A stretch of DNA of 64,000 bases from Ichthyophis bannanicus (Eukaryota; Chordata; Amphibia; Gymnophiona; Ichthyophiidae), in the NCBI GenBank assembly GCA_033557465.1, contig CM066035.1, positions 247,460,869-247,524,868 on the forward strand. The letters are read 5' to 3'. The position numbers were made by a program, and so were the translations under genes. Positions within the stretch are counted from its first letter, which is position 1. The number at the start of each line of letters is the position of its first letter. The notes under the pieces are model-generated. The model was given only the letters and a program-made list of their open reading frames with translations. It was not told the DNA's origin and did not search any database. Shown here piece by piece: positions 43,869 through 54,539 of this stretch.

Positions 43869-44705
43869 TGTGACATAGTGGGTCCTTCCAGCCCGTTAGA
43901 AGAAGCTAAAAAGCAGGAAACAGGAGCAGTGCTGAGATGTAAACAAGAGCACATGGCTTTTGGTTACCACAGAAACCAAGCACAAGGGAAAGGGATACGC
44001 CCGTGCTACCACTTAGAGAACGAGTCACAAGTTGATTCAGCACACCTGTTAGGGGGAGGAGTCAAGCTCTACCCTAGAATTCACTCTAATAAAGAGGTCA
44101 CAGTTGAGCCTATGGAGTTAGGAAAAGGTGAGGTGGGTCACGAAGGTAAGGAGAGCTGCAGTGAAGAGAGCAGTGAAAGGAGAAGGATAGAGTCTCCGTG
44201 GAAGGGTGAAACGGAGCTTCCCTTCAGGAAGAGAACGGAAACCCCAAGGGAAGGATACAGCAAAGGCAGTCTGGATTACCTGCCGTATTCTAGGGAATAC
44301 AGAAAAGAAAGAAAGCCAGGAAGGCAATTGAAAGCTTCTGTGCACAGCTCAGGTTGGGAACCTACAGCCAGTTCCAAGCCACAGAGAAAACCTCTACCAG
44401 CTAGGTTTATAGGTAAGCCTAAAGGCTGGGGTGCTAATGATTACAGTGATTTCATTTACCCAGAAGGTTGGGGCTGTAAAGAGAAGGACTATACTGAGAA
44501 TGCTTATCTGAACCAGTATTTAATTCAGGAGTATCATAAGAAGCCTGGAGCATTAAGGAAAGGCGTGGCACCAGGGTTGCAGTTACAAACATTTCCTATT
44601 TCAGAGGAAGAATTAATGGAAATTGAGCCAGAGCATGTAAATAATAAGGAAGAAGTAATGGACTGTACGATAACTCTTTCTAATGAAATAATGTCATTAC
44701 GCTGA
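43869..44705 (+). CDS. LTR-encoded frame, 278 codons, open from the first LTR base
   Basis: Phase is TGT GAC ATA, the same phase relative to the LTR start as in Gypsy-1. There are no stops over 278 codons and no Met at the LTR edge; the first Met inside is KQEHMAFGYHR. Composition is basic and Glu-rich (EESSERRRIESPW, REYRKERKPGRQ) and then aromatic (DYSDFIYPEGWGCKEKDY). The acidic end SEEELMEIEPEHVNNKEEVM followed by DC matches the end style of the other LTR frames. No known domain recognised. Confidence 0.6.
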   Translation, partial: CDIVGPSSPLEEAKKQETGAVLRCKQEHMAFGYHRNQAQGKGIRPCYHLENESQVDSAHLLGGGVKLYPRIHSNKEVTVEPMELGKGEVGHEGKESCSEESSERRRIESPWKGETELPFRKRTETPREGYSKGSLDYLPYSREYRKERKPGRQLKASVHSSGWEPTASSKPQRKPLPARFIGKPKGWGANDYSDFIYPEGWGCKEKDYTENAYLNQYLIQEYHKKPGALRKGVAPGLQLQTFPISEEELMEIEPEHVNNKEEVMDCTITLSNEIMSLR

Positions 44706-45101
44706 GTTCATGCTTTAAAGAGAAAGGCAGCACTGCTTGGAGTTAAAAGCATACAGCTGTGAAGAAACAGAACTGTTACCTTGAAATGCTGGAAATTAAT
44801 GTGTTTATGCTGAAGTAAGCCGTTATGTTGAAAACCTTTAATTTGTCCTTATACCAGAAAGTACCTGGCTTTGTGTTACCTTATTTCCTGGTTAAAAATC
44901 CAACCCCGGGAGGGGAAATAAATCCTTTGTTTGCTTGAACCACTTTTGAATCCACAACTGCTCCTCATTGGTCAGCGAAGGGACTACATCTCCCAAGAAG
45001 CTCTGCTTTAGGATTTGTGAAAGTAGCTGTTCAGTGGGGAAAAACCACTCACTTAAACCTTACCTATTGATACTGGGGGTTTTAAAGGAGAGTTGGTCAC
45101 A
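43869..45101 (+). mobile_element. Solo LTR of a third Gypsy family, TSD ACGG
   Basis: Begins TGTGACATAG and ends GGTCACA, 1233 bp. ACGG flanks it at 43865-43868 and 45102-45105. Removing it plus one TSD joins the Gypsy-2 integrase linker to RT in one frame, which supports the edges. AATAAA lies at 44917-44922. Confidence 0.9.
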
Positions 45102-45105
45102 ACGG

Positions 45106-45815
45106 ATAGGAGAATCCTTGTCCCAGGAACAGCAGGCTCATGTTGAGCAGTTAGTGGTCCAGCTAGGGGGTCCATCGAATTATGACTCATCCCAGGGAAA
45201 TTGTGAGACAGAAACCCTATAGATTACCTCAGGTAAAAAGACAGGAAGTGGAAAAGAGGGTGACAAGAGTCCAACAGTGACTGGGCTAACCCCATTGTTT
45301 TAGTACCAAAACCGGATGGGTCCACGCAATTTTGTATGAATTTCCGACAAGTGAATACCCTGTCCCATTTTGACACATATTGAAGACCTGGTGGAGCAAT
45401 TAGGGCAGGCAGAATACAAATCGATCCTTGACCTTATGAAGTGACACTGGCAGATTCCCCTAGAAAAAATATCTAGAGAAAAAACTGCTTGTTTACACTC
45501 CCAGGGGTCTCTTCCAGTTTACAGTTTTACCATTTAGTCTCCATGGTGCACCAGCAACCTTTCAAAGAATTAAATATCAGATCCTACAACCACACCATGG
45601 TTATACAAGTAGATACCTTGATGATGTTGTCATCTTTTCGAGGATGTGGCCTGACCATTTGCGCCATTTATGGGGAGTATGTGGATTCCTACAGAGCAGA
45701 TCTCACAGCGAACCTGAAGAAATGCTCACTGGGACAACAGGAGGTCCAGAATTTGGGACATAGACTAGAAAATGGATGTATAGGACCCACTCTCAGTAAA
45801 AATTATGCAATTATT
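45106..45815 (+). pseudogene. Gypsy-2 reverse transcriptase, truncated
   Basis: SLSQEQQAHVEQLVVQL near 45117-45170 is the pre-RT linker. Then WANPIVLVPKPDGSTQFCMN and FRQVNTLSHFDTY are seen, then in other frames a degraded motif B and YLDDVVIFSRMWPDHLRH near 45608-45660. KKCSLGQQEVQNLGHRL follows. It ends at about 45810 in the connection to RNase H, which is absent. At least four frame changes. Confidence 0.8.
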
Positions 45816-45816
45816 T

Positions 45817-45898
45817 ATTTAAGTGTTAATATGGCTGTGGCTCCCCCCTCTCTTCCTCTGCATGCTCTGGGCTACCACGGTCATATTAACACTTAAAT
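45817..45898. repeat. Short inverted repeat at the Gypsy-2 truncation point
   Basis: The left arm 45817-45840 (ATTTAAGTGTTAATATGGCT and 4 more) pairs with 45875-45898, with 2 mismatches in 24. The loop is 34 bases. Too short to be a typical MITE, but its position exactly at the broken end of Gypsy-2 is notable. Confidence 0.6.
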
Positions 45899-45899
45899 C

Positions 45900-46430
45900 A
45901 GCCACAGGAGCATTTTCCTCTCCTCCCGCAGCTGTACTGAACTGAAGCAGTCTGGGCATGGTACTTGTAGTAAAACAGGAATTACTTATTTTGCTTCTTG
46001 ATGGGGTCCTCATATAGGTTTCTCCAGAAGGTTTCTGTTTCAGCTTTGGCTCGTGGTGTTTTAACCATATTAAGGTTCTTTCCCAATTCCCTGTTGAACT
46101 GTTTCGGGCTCTGGGTAATATATTTTGATATCTTTCTTTTCTGTTTTCTTCATATCTTTGCAGTTTTTGCGCGTCTGCTGCTACTTTCAGGTCTTCTGTT
46201 ACTGTAGCATGCTTTAGCTTGATGTCTTGGATCTTCCTCAATATCTTGATGATCTTAATCCTTTTAGAGATACCTGTTTATTGGGGATACCTCCACACAC
46301 AATGACTGTATATTTCCTTCGCTATGCTTTTTCCAAGGAGGAACTGCTGTTCTCTTTTTCTTCTGGCCCTGCACTTTAGTTGGTAGTATTCTTGCAGTAA
46401 TAATTTTAGCTGCACAATATTGTATCCGAT
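45900..46430 (-). mobile_element. LINE fragment of uncertain clade
   Basis: In minus sense: YCAAKIITARILPTKVQGQK, PPWKKHSEGNIQSL, then ADAQKLQRYEENRKERYQN and, in another frame, ETYMRTP followed by QNK. This matches the segment just before the RT in a LINE group common in amphibians and cnidarians; the exact clade cannot be named. Stops and frame changes throughout. It is bounded on the right by the CR1 3' end near 46436. Confidence 0.45.
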
Positions 46431-46621
46431 ATAGTAACATAGTAAAATAGTATATGATGGCAGATAAAGACCAGCATGATCCATCTAGTCTGCCTAACAA
46501 GGCGGCAAGAGCAAGTGCACCTGCCGCTCCATGCAGGTCACCCCTCCGCATGTTTTTGTTTAGGGGTGTAACAACTGCTCCCTGTAGGTCACCCCTTATT
46601 TGTTGAAATAGTTAGTTGTGT

Positions 46622-49439
46622 TTATTTTAATTTTATCCTGTTGCTATAAAGGGATCCACAGTGTCTGTCCCATGCCATTTTGAATTCCATCACTGTTTTT
46701 GCCCCCACCACTTCCTTCGGGAGGGCATTCCAAGCATCCACCATCCTTTCAGTGAAAAAGTATTTCCTGACATTGCCTCTCAGTTTACCCCCTTGCAGCT
46801 TCATGTTATGCCCTCTAGTTTTACAGCTTCCCCATCTTTGGAAGAGGTTTGTTTGTTCATTAATACTCTAAGTATTTAAAGGTCTGAATCATATCTTCCC
46901 TGTCCCCCCTCTCCTCCAGAGTGTACATATTTAGGTCTTCAAGTCTCTTCTCATAAGTTTTCTGATGCAGGCTCCAAATCATTCTGGTCACCTTCCTTTG
47001 AACCCTTTCCAGGCTTTTTATATCCTTTGTGATATACGGCCTCCAAAACTGAACACAATATTCCAAGTGAGGCCTCACCAGAGGCTTGTACAGTGGCATT
47101 AGTACCGCTTCCTTTCTGCTGGTAATTCCTCTTTGTATGCAATCCAGCATCCTTCTGGCTTTTGCTAACTCCTTGTCACACAGTTTCGCCACCTTGAGAT
47201 CCTCAGAAACAATCACTCCAAGGTCCTTCTCCTGGTCCTTGCACACCAACGTCTTGCCCCCTATAGCATACAATTCCCTTGGATTTCTGCTTCCCAAGTG
47301 CATGACACTACACTTCTTCACATTAAATCTTAACTGCCAAGCATTAGATCATTTTTCCAGATTTTGTAGATCTTTCCTCATGTTCTCCACTCCCTCAAGG
47401 GAATCCACTCTGTTGCAAATTTTTGTGTCATCTGCAAAAAGACAGACTTTTCCATTCAGTCCTTCCTCAATATCACTTACAAATATATTGAACAGTACCG
47501 GCCCCGGGACCGAACCCTGGGGCACACTGCTAATCACCTTCCTTTCATCTGAGTGAGTTCCGTTTACCGTCACCCTCTGTTGTCTGTCAGTCAACCAATT
47601 TCTGATCCAGTTCACCATCTTGGGACCCATCCTCAAGCTATTGAGTTTACTGATAAGCCTCCTATGAGGAACAGTATCAAAGGCTTTGCTGAAATCTAGG
47701 TAGATCACATCTATCACATGCCCTTGATCTAGTTCTCTGGTCACCCAGTCAAAGAACTCAATCAGATTTGTTTGGCAAGATCATCCTTTGGTAAAACCAT
47801 GTTATCCCGAGTCATGCAATCTGTTAGTTTCAAGAAAGTCCATTATTCGCTCTTTCAGGAGTGCCGCCATTACTTTTCCTGCCCCCGAGATAAGGCTTAC
47901 TGGCCTGTAGTTTGTCACCCCTATTACCACTTTTGTGAAGAGGTACCACATCAGCCCTTCTCCAGTCTTGTGGAACTTCTACATCTCCGAGGATCTCTTA
48001 AAAACATCCTTTAACGACCGTGCAAAACTCTTTCTGTGCTCTTTTAGTAGTATCCTGGGATGTATCCCATCCGGTCCCATGGCTTTGTCCACCTTCAGTT
48101 TTGCAAGTTCTTCTAACACAACATCTTCTGTGAATGATGTGGTATCCACTCCATTCCCATTTGTATATTTGTCAATCACAGTTGGTCCTTCTCCAGGATT
48201 TTCTTTAGTAAAAACAGAGCAGAAGTATTTGTTTAGCATGTTCGCTTTTTCAATATCACTTTCCACAATTCCATTCTCATCACTTTTGAGTCCTGTAATT
48301 CCACCTCTGAATTTCCTCTTCTCCTGAATATACCTGAAAAATGTTTTGTCGCCACACTTCACATCTTTTGCCATCTTTTCTTCTGCCTCTGATTTTGCTA
48401 TCCTTATTTCTCTTTTTGTCTTTTAGTTTTATCCTGTATTCTTTTCTGTGTTCCTCTGTTTGCGAACTTCTGAATTTTGTGAAAGCTCTGTTTTTTGACT
48501 TTATTTGTTCAGCCACTTCTTTGGAGAACCAAATTGGTTTCTTTTTCCTCTTGTTTTTATTTACTTTCCTTACATATGTATCTGTTGCCCCTTTTATTGC
48601 CTCCTTTAGTTTAGCCCATTGCAATTCCAATTCCCTTATCTCTCACCCTGCCAACTCCTCCTTCAGGTACTTAGCCATTTTACTGATATCCGTGTTTCTG
48701 AAGTCTAGGACTTTGAGCTTGCTGTGATTGGACTCTGCCTTGGCTTTAATCTCAAACCACTCCGTGTGATGGTTGCTGCTGCTCACATGTGCACCCACCC
48801 GGATATTTGACATGCTATCTCCGTTGGTGAGTATTAAATCCAACATCAAGTCTTCCCTGATCGGTTCCATCACCATTTGTCTAAGTAATGCATCATGGAA
48901 GGCATCCACGATTTTTTTACTTCTTTCCAGATTTGCAGAAGGAATCCTCCAATCCACATCAGGTAAATTAAAGTTGCCCAATATGATCACTTCCCCCTTC
49001 ATGACTAGCTTTGCAATATCAATAATCAATTCTCTATCTATTTCTTCGGTTTGAGTTGGAGGCCTGTAGACTACACCAGTATGGATGATGGTGCCATCTC
49101 CTCTTTCTAACAGAATCCACATTGCTTCTTCTTTTCCCCACGTCCCCTGCATTTCAGCAGCTTTAATATTGGTTTTGACTTACAGTATAGGGCTACTCCT
49201 CCTCCTTTTCTACCCTCTGTATGTATTCTAAATAGATTATAGCCAGCTATGGCTATATCCCATTCATGCAACTCGTTAAACCATATTTCTGTAATGGCCA
49301 CAATGTCCAAATCCATTGCCACCAATAGAGCTTCCAGGTCAGGAACTTTGTTGTCTAGGCTTCTAGCATTTGTGCTCATTGCTTTCCAGGATTTGTTGAC
49401 TGGCTTGACTGTATTTTGCATGGATTTCATTCTACACAC
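46622..49439 (-). pseudogene. CR1 ORF2: endonuclease and reverse transcriptase
   Basis: The endonuclease begins MSTNARSLDNKVPDLEALL, with DIVAITEIWFNE, ILGNFNLPDVDW (GDFN Asp is Asn here) and a degraded SDH region (SSNHHTEW). RT has KRGDVVP-like fingers in a broken region near 47950, DVIYLDFSKAFDTVPHRRLI (motif A), ISSVPQGSVPGPVLFNIFVS (B) and VCLFADDTKICNRVD (C). Then VQRKVTRMIWSLHQKTYEKR and KYFFTERMVDAWNALPKEVV. It is spread over about seven frames. Confidence 0.85.
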
Positions 49440-49559
49440 CTCTTCCCTCTTGCCACTGATGTATGGTTTACAAGTCTGGCTGTTTCCAATGTTATTATGT
49501 TTTAGCTGGGAGCGACATCCTGAACTGATTATTCTCCCTCCATCACCCCCTTTCCCTAG

Positions 49560-50500
49560 TTTAAATGCCTGTCCACATACTGACTGAATTTTTCACTTAA
49601 GATGCTTTTCCCTGCAACAGATAGATGCAGTCCATCAGCACAGTATAGTCTCTTGCTGGTTCGTTTCCCCAGTTGCCTATATATCCAAATCCTTCTTGTT
49701 TACACCAGGTTTGTATTACACCAGGTTTGTAGCCATGGAGTGGAGGAGTGGCCTAGTGGTTGGGGCAAGGTACTTCAGGCCAGAAAGTCGGGGGTTCAAA
49801 TCCCACTAGAGGACAGCAACCTTGGGCCGGAAGGACTGGGGTTTCTAGTCCCACAGGTGCTCCTTGTGGTATTGGGCAAGCCACTTAACCCTCCATAGCC
49901 CATGTTCCCTGTAAAATAGTTATCTCCAAGTTATAATGCCCTGTTCAATGTAATTTCAGCTTGTTCAATGTAAACCGCACTGATGCAGAATAGCATGGTA
50001 TATAAGAGAATGTAAATAAATAAATAAAAATAAATAAATTAAAGTTGTTTATGTGATGCAGCCTTTCTGCCCCCTTACCAAGAACAGGTAGAACTTCTGA
50101 AAATGCTATAGTGTTAACAATGGACTTGAGTTTCTCTCCCAGAGTTTGGAAGTCCCTTTGAACTGCCGAGGCACTGTTTCTAGCCAGGTCACTTGTACCC
50201 AAGTGGATAACAATTTCAATTTTGGAGGCATTATGCAAGGATATCTCTTGATGTAGAGGGTGTCTCCGTGTTACAGGTCTCTACCTACCAGAGCCCACTG
50301 TGATCCATTTGTTCCTGGGCTGTTTGATTCTTTGTGGAAGCACTGGTGTATTTTGTAAGCTTGTACCATTGAGAAGGTGTGTTTAATTGCAGCTAATTCT
50401 TCCCTTAGTAGAGTCAGTTCTTTATGCAAGCTCTTAGGTTCCAAATGATTCTTCTGAGAATGAAAGCACCACATTTGTTGCACTGAATACATGACATGCT
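49560..50500 (-). pseudogene. CR1 ORF1, esterase-like, split by a SINE
   Basis: The N-terminal part has a HKELTLLREELAAIKHT coiled coil (near 50400). The SGNH-esterase-like part has IEIVIHLGTSDLARN (GxND box as GTSD) and AFSEVLPVLGKG. After the SINE, CADGLHLSVAGKSILSEKFS carries the DGLH catalytic motif near 49580-49640. CR1 ORF1 esterases are thought to help RNP handling. Confidence 0.75.
49735..50040 (+). mobile_element. tRNA-derived SINE with L2-type 3' tail
   Basis: The head has box A AGTGGCCTAGTGGTTGG and box B GGGGTTCAAATCCCACT. A core (GGGCAAGCCACTTAACCCTC) like the conserved core of MIR/core-SINEs follows, then the 3' tail GTAAACCGCACTGATGCAGA...GGTATATAAG and (AAATA)n that is shared with the L2 LINEs here. 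Confidence 0.8.
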
Positions 50501-51562
50501 GAATAAGACTGTTATAAAGTGGTCTTCTATGAATCAGCTCCAGTATGCAAAGGCCCCTGTAACCTTAAAATGTATAGCCTTGCTACAAAATTAAGCAGGA
50601 GACTAAGTAAAAGAATTGGTCTCTGCAAATCTAAATCAAATGTGCACTTCAATTCCAAGTAGCTGTATATATATTTTGGTGATGTCAATAAATGATCCCT
50701 TTATACATCTTTGTTCATCTTAATTATCATTTTTTTAAATGTAATATTTATTAATTTTAAAAATATTATCAAGAAATGCTGTACAGAAAAGGAAAATCCA
50801 AAAGAAATACAATACAAAGCAATAATAATATGAGAAAAACACCTAATGGAAAACCCTGGTCCACAACATGGACAGTAGGGAAGGAGGAAGCCCCACAGTA
50901 TAACAATACAAAACATCCATCATTAATAAGAAATGAAGTGGTTATAGAGGGCATGGGCTGACAACATCCAAAAGCAGTCAAATAGCCCCTCCTGGTCAGA
51001 CAAAGATGGTACAATTGAGACCATGGCATTGATAAAGGCTGACAAATCACTTGACTGGAAAAAAAATATATCTTTGCATTTTATAAACCACTAAGGGGTA
51101 TGTTTACTAAACGGCGCACTTGTGCGGGGCGCACTTGAGCGCCCTAAAATGATGCATTTAAGTGCTCTTAAGCGCCCTGTACGCGTGCGCATCACATTAA
51201 CGGGCCCCGCACGCGTGCGCCGAAAACGCGCATGTTTGCGGGGCGCTCATGTGCGATAGAGGCGTGGAAAGGCGAAATGAGGGCGGAGGAAGGCCCCCGA
51301 GGGGCGGAGAGACGGGGTCAATGGGTGGAATGTGGGAGGGGAGAGACTCCCCGCACAGGAGCGTGCCCGAATTTACAAGGAAAAAATACTGCGAGTGAAA
51401 CACTCGCGGTAGAGCGCATTTAAAGGGAAGAGAAACCATTTCCGTCAGCAATGTACAGCAAAATCGGGGAAACCTAAAAAACGTGAGCAGTGTGATACAT
51501 GTGCACAGAACAAAATAGCAAATATGATATGAAAATGACCACAACACATTCTAAGAAAATTA

Positions 51563-51757
51563 TAATCCAGCAGGGCAACAGTGATATTAATGGGCAACCA
51601 TACAAAACACTCCCAGGAAAGCTCCAAAAAAAAGAAATGATTTTTGGAAGGGTCTACGCTCCGTAGACTCATTCAAAAGCACTGCATTTTAATGGAGCAT
51701 TCCTGGGAGTGTTTTCCAGGTTGCCCATTGATATCACTGTTGCGCAGCTTGGTTATG
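51563..51757. repeat. Inverted repeat inside the Harbinger-like element
   Basis: CAACAGTGATATTAATGGGC... at 51573-51628 pairs with TTGCCCATTGATATCACTGT at about 51690-51757. Arms are roughly 60 bases with a few mismatches, loop about 65 bases. Confidence 0.75.
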
Positions 51758-51916
51758 GTGTTCTTCCCCTTTTTTGGAGGGCATTTGTGAGGTTTATTTG
51801 CACCTTTGTCCCCATACAAGGTCAACGAGCCCACAGTAAAATTGTGAAGAGCAGGGTGTCTGACTCGTGCGGCCAGGTATCACATCTCCAGAGACTGCAC
51901 TGTTTCTGTGGCCACA

Positions 51917-51985
51917 GTGTGGTGCAGCGGACACAGCCAATACCTGTAGGACCAGAGGGCCACAGGTTCAAAGCCCAGCTGGGGC
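51917..51985 (+). repeat. tRNA-like unit 1
   Basis: Box-A-like TGTGGTGCAGCGG and box-B-like CACAGGTTCAAAGCCC, followed by AGCTGGGGC. Not a convincing functional tRNA. Confidence 0.55.
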
Positions 51986-52368
51986 TCCTGCCAACCCAGT
52001 CCCCATCATGTTACCCACCACTAAACAGTGAGAATACAGACACTCTTTTATTGCAGAGAACATAAGCATAGTCCCAACACCTATATTTTACCCTACACCG
52101 CACACAAACCATAACAATGGGCATTGCCTACAGCCGAGTCCCCCAAAGTCCGTCCTGGAGTGCTACAACTCACTCAGGTCATATGTTTTTCCCAGATAGG
52201 AACATGTCTGCATGTTTGCGGAAGGGTACAGGTGGCGGAGGGGGCAGTGGCTGCAAACCACAGCAGACAGTGGCCTAGGCCTGTGCAGGCTGGCACCGTC
52301 CACCGCAACAGACAGGCTCTGTCGGATGTACAGTCATGTACTCCCCAGGGAACACAGCATATCTGTGG

Positions 52369-52443
52369 CAACACGGTGGTGCAGTGCACACAGACAGTGT
52401 GTGCAGGAACAGATGGTCACAGGTTCAAAGCCCAGCTGGGGCT
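52369..52443 (+). repeat. tRNA-like unit 2
   Basis: GTGGTGCAGTGCAC then GGTCACAGGTTCAAAGCCC and AGCTGGGGC; the tandem partner of unit 1. Confidence 0.55.
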
Positions 52444-54401
52444 ACTGCCAATCCAGTCCACATATTTTTCCTACAACTAAACCGTGATAGTAAGGACAAA
52501 ACTGTATAGCTAGGAACATATGCATGATTAATACGCCTATATTTTACCACAGCACTCACAGACACCATAAACAGGTGCATTACCTGGAGCAGAGTCTCCC
52601 AAATGCAGTCCTGGAGGGCCCCACACCATTCAGGTTCCATGCTGCCTCTAACAAAGATGCCTGTGCTGCATAGCTATGCACCACCCCCATGGTATGCAGA
52701 TGTAGCTCATGCATATTTATGAGGGATAGCATGAAAACCAGAACAGTGTGTGGAACACCAGGACTGGATTTGGGGAACTCTGCCGTAAAGCAGCAGCCAA
52801 CAGGGCCAGACACCCCCCCACAGGCCCCATTGGCCAATGCATCCTGGAGAGGCAGGACATTGGGCCCTGCCTGTATCTCCCAATACTAACAGTTGCATAC
52901 CTCAGCACTGCCACCCTACACCTGGGTATACGGTACACAGCTATCAAGTGTTTCCCATTATAACTGGCAGATCTCCAGTCCTAAGTAAAGCACAGTTTGC
53001 TCATTCAGCTCCACCATAACACTCAAACAGATGTCTGTGGTGTGTGCTGCAGGTCTGGTCTCTGACAGTGTTTACCACCCTGGGATGTGACCCCCAACAG
53101 TAATGCGTACCATATCCATGCATGTACTGTGTCCAGGACTGGTGTGGTGGGTATGGCTGCTGAACCCCTCTATAGTAGCACAATGCTGGCATAGGTGTGG
53201 GGGTGGCTGGCTGTCTATCCAGTGTGTGGTGGCTGCAAACACCTTCTACAGCCCACACTGCCAGCAATGTTGCCAGTATTGGGCTGGCAATGTGCATAAT
53301 GAGGAGCAAGGTACCATGGACAGACAGGGTGGCCTGGCCAGGGTGCATCTGCACAGGGCATAGGGCACTGACTGGGACATTGTAGTGCTCAGCCACCACC
53401 GACACAGACAGGGTGACCTCAGTATGTCCTGCTGAGAGATCACTCTCACCCTGACTGTGCAGTGCCCACAGCATGGCTAGGCACCACCATAGTGCTATAT
53501 AGTATTTCTCTCATGTGATAGATATGGGTTTCCATTTGGGGCCCAGTCACTGATTTATCTGCTTGCTGTGTATGCTGACAGCTCAGTTCTGGGTGCATGC
53601 ATCTCCACTGGGAATATGCACTATGGACTAACTAGCAGACTGTAGCTGGTATGTGTCTTGCTGGAGTGGCTTGCAGGGTGCAGTGGCTGTTGGCTTGCTG
53701 CAGGGGAATATCAGATGGTGGTGGGGTGCAGTTTACCATATCCTGGTCTTATGTCTGTTTGCTATTGTGGTATGGCTGTGTATAGAGCTGCACTGACTGC
53801 CCTGTGGGGTGTGTGTTCCTCAGCAGGACTGGGGTTGATGTTGCCCTTTACTGCCACCTTTGCAGGGAGGTAGAGTGTGGATCTATTGATGGGAGACCAT
53901 GTTTGCCACCCTTGGCCTGGGGGGGGGGGGGTGCCCCCCATGGGGGCTGCACCTGACTGAGGCAGACAGAGATATCCATGGTGTTTGTGCAGACACTACC
54001 TATCTTACACATTAACACTGCTCTGGACCTCCCACATGGCCTCCATCAGCCATGGAAGGTGTTGTGGACCTGGTCCTGGGCGCCTCATTGCACACTCAGG
54101 GTGAGCACAGTACCCGCACGATGTGACAGTGTGTAGCTACTCTGTGCCAGTAAAACACCCAGTCAGTACCCCCCTACCAGGCCGAGGTGCTGTGTGGGTG
54201 CACCCGGTCACTTCCCCCAACCAGGCCGAGGTGCTGTGGGGGTGCATTCCCCATCTTGTGTCCATCTGTGGACAGCTGATTTGCATGTGCAGTGCATCAT
54301 GGGTACGGGTGGGCTAACCCTATCCTGGTGACCACAGCAGACTGTCTGTGTGGTGATGTGCAGGCTTTCTGCAGCCAGCCAGGGGCTTGCTAGCAGCTAT
54401 A

Positions 54402-54472
54402 GAGCTGTAGCCTAATGGTTACGTCCCTGCCTGTGAAGCCAGAGGTCATGGGTTCAAACCCATGTTGGGGTT
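54402..54472 (+). repeat. tRNA-like unit 3, best tRNA fold
   Basis: TAGCCTAATGGTTA (D-arm/box A), CTGCCTGTGAAGCCAG (anticodon-arm-like, GTG reading possible) and CATGGGTTCAAACCCATG, a strong T-arm. The anticodon stem has mismatches and the acceptor stem is not clear, so I treat it as a tRNA-derived repeat. Confidence 0.55.
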
Positions 54473-54539
54473 ATTTGTTAGGGTTGTCCAAAGCATTATT
54501 TGTCTTTAATGTACATATTTTGTTGCCAGCAAACAAACC

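Larger units (their letters stand above)
13700..45815 (+). mobile_element. Gypsy-2: Gmr1-like Ty3/Gypsy element, fragmented host of the nest
   Basis: The pieces in order are LTR to 15110, leader to 15326, gag N-terminus 24270-24614, rest of gag from 41495, protease near 42200, integrase 42700-43800 and RT 45106-45815. Three younger insertions separate the pieces, each with a target duplication: 15327-24236, 24615-41494 and 43869-45101. Integrase lies before RT, the order reported for Gmr1-type elements and opposite to usual Ty3/Gypsy. The copy is old: stops occur throughout, and RNase H and the 3' LTR are absent. Confidence 0.8.
46436..50520 (-). mobile_element. Long CR1 LINE, mostly complete
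   Basis: In sense: ORF1 with esterase-like domain (from about 50500 to 49560), endonuclease (49439 to 48643), RT (48630 to 46860), C-terminal part and a 3' UTR ending near 46436. The 3' UTR carries the TAACATAGTA...GATGGCAGATAAAGACC sequence typical of CR1 ends. A SINE sits in ORF1. Divergence is moderate, and frame breaks are few enough that domains are long. Confidence 0.85.
51900..52800. repeat. Two tandem units of about 450 bp
   Basis: Units begin near 51910 and 52362. Each has a tRNA-like segment (next entries), then CAGCTGGGGCT, ATATTTTACC, a GGAGTG/GGAGGG block after GTCCTGGAG, and an ACTCAGGTCATATG or ATTCAGGTTCCATG block. Divergence is substantial, so the duplication is not recent. 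Confidence 0.65.

Noticed and set aside
53001..53474. A 157-codon minus frame as a Harbinger transposase or Myb-like gene
   Set aside because: No DDE or Myb pattern, Cys/His-rich by chance composition, overlapped by other similar frames on both strands.
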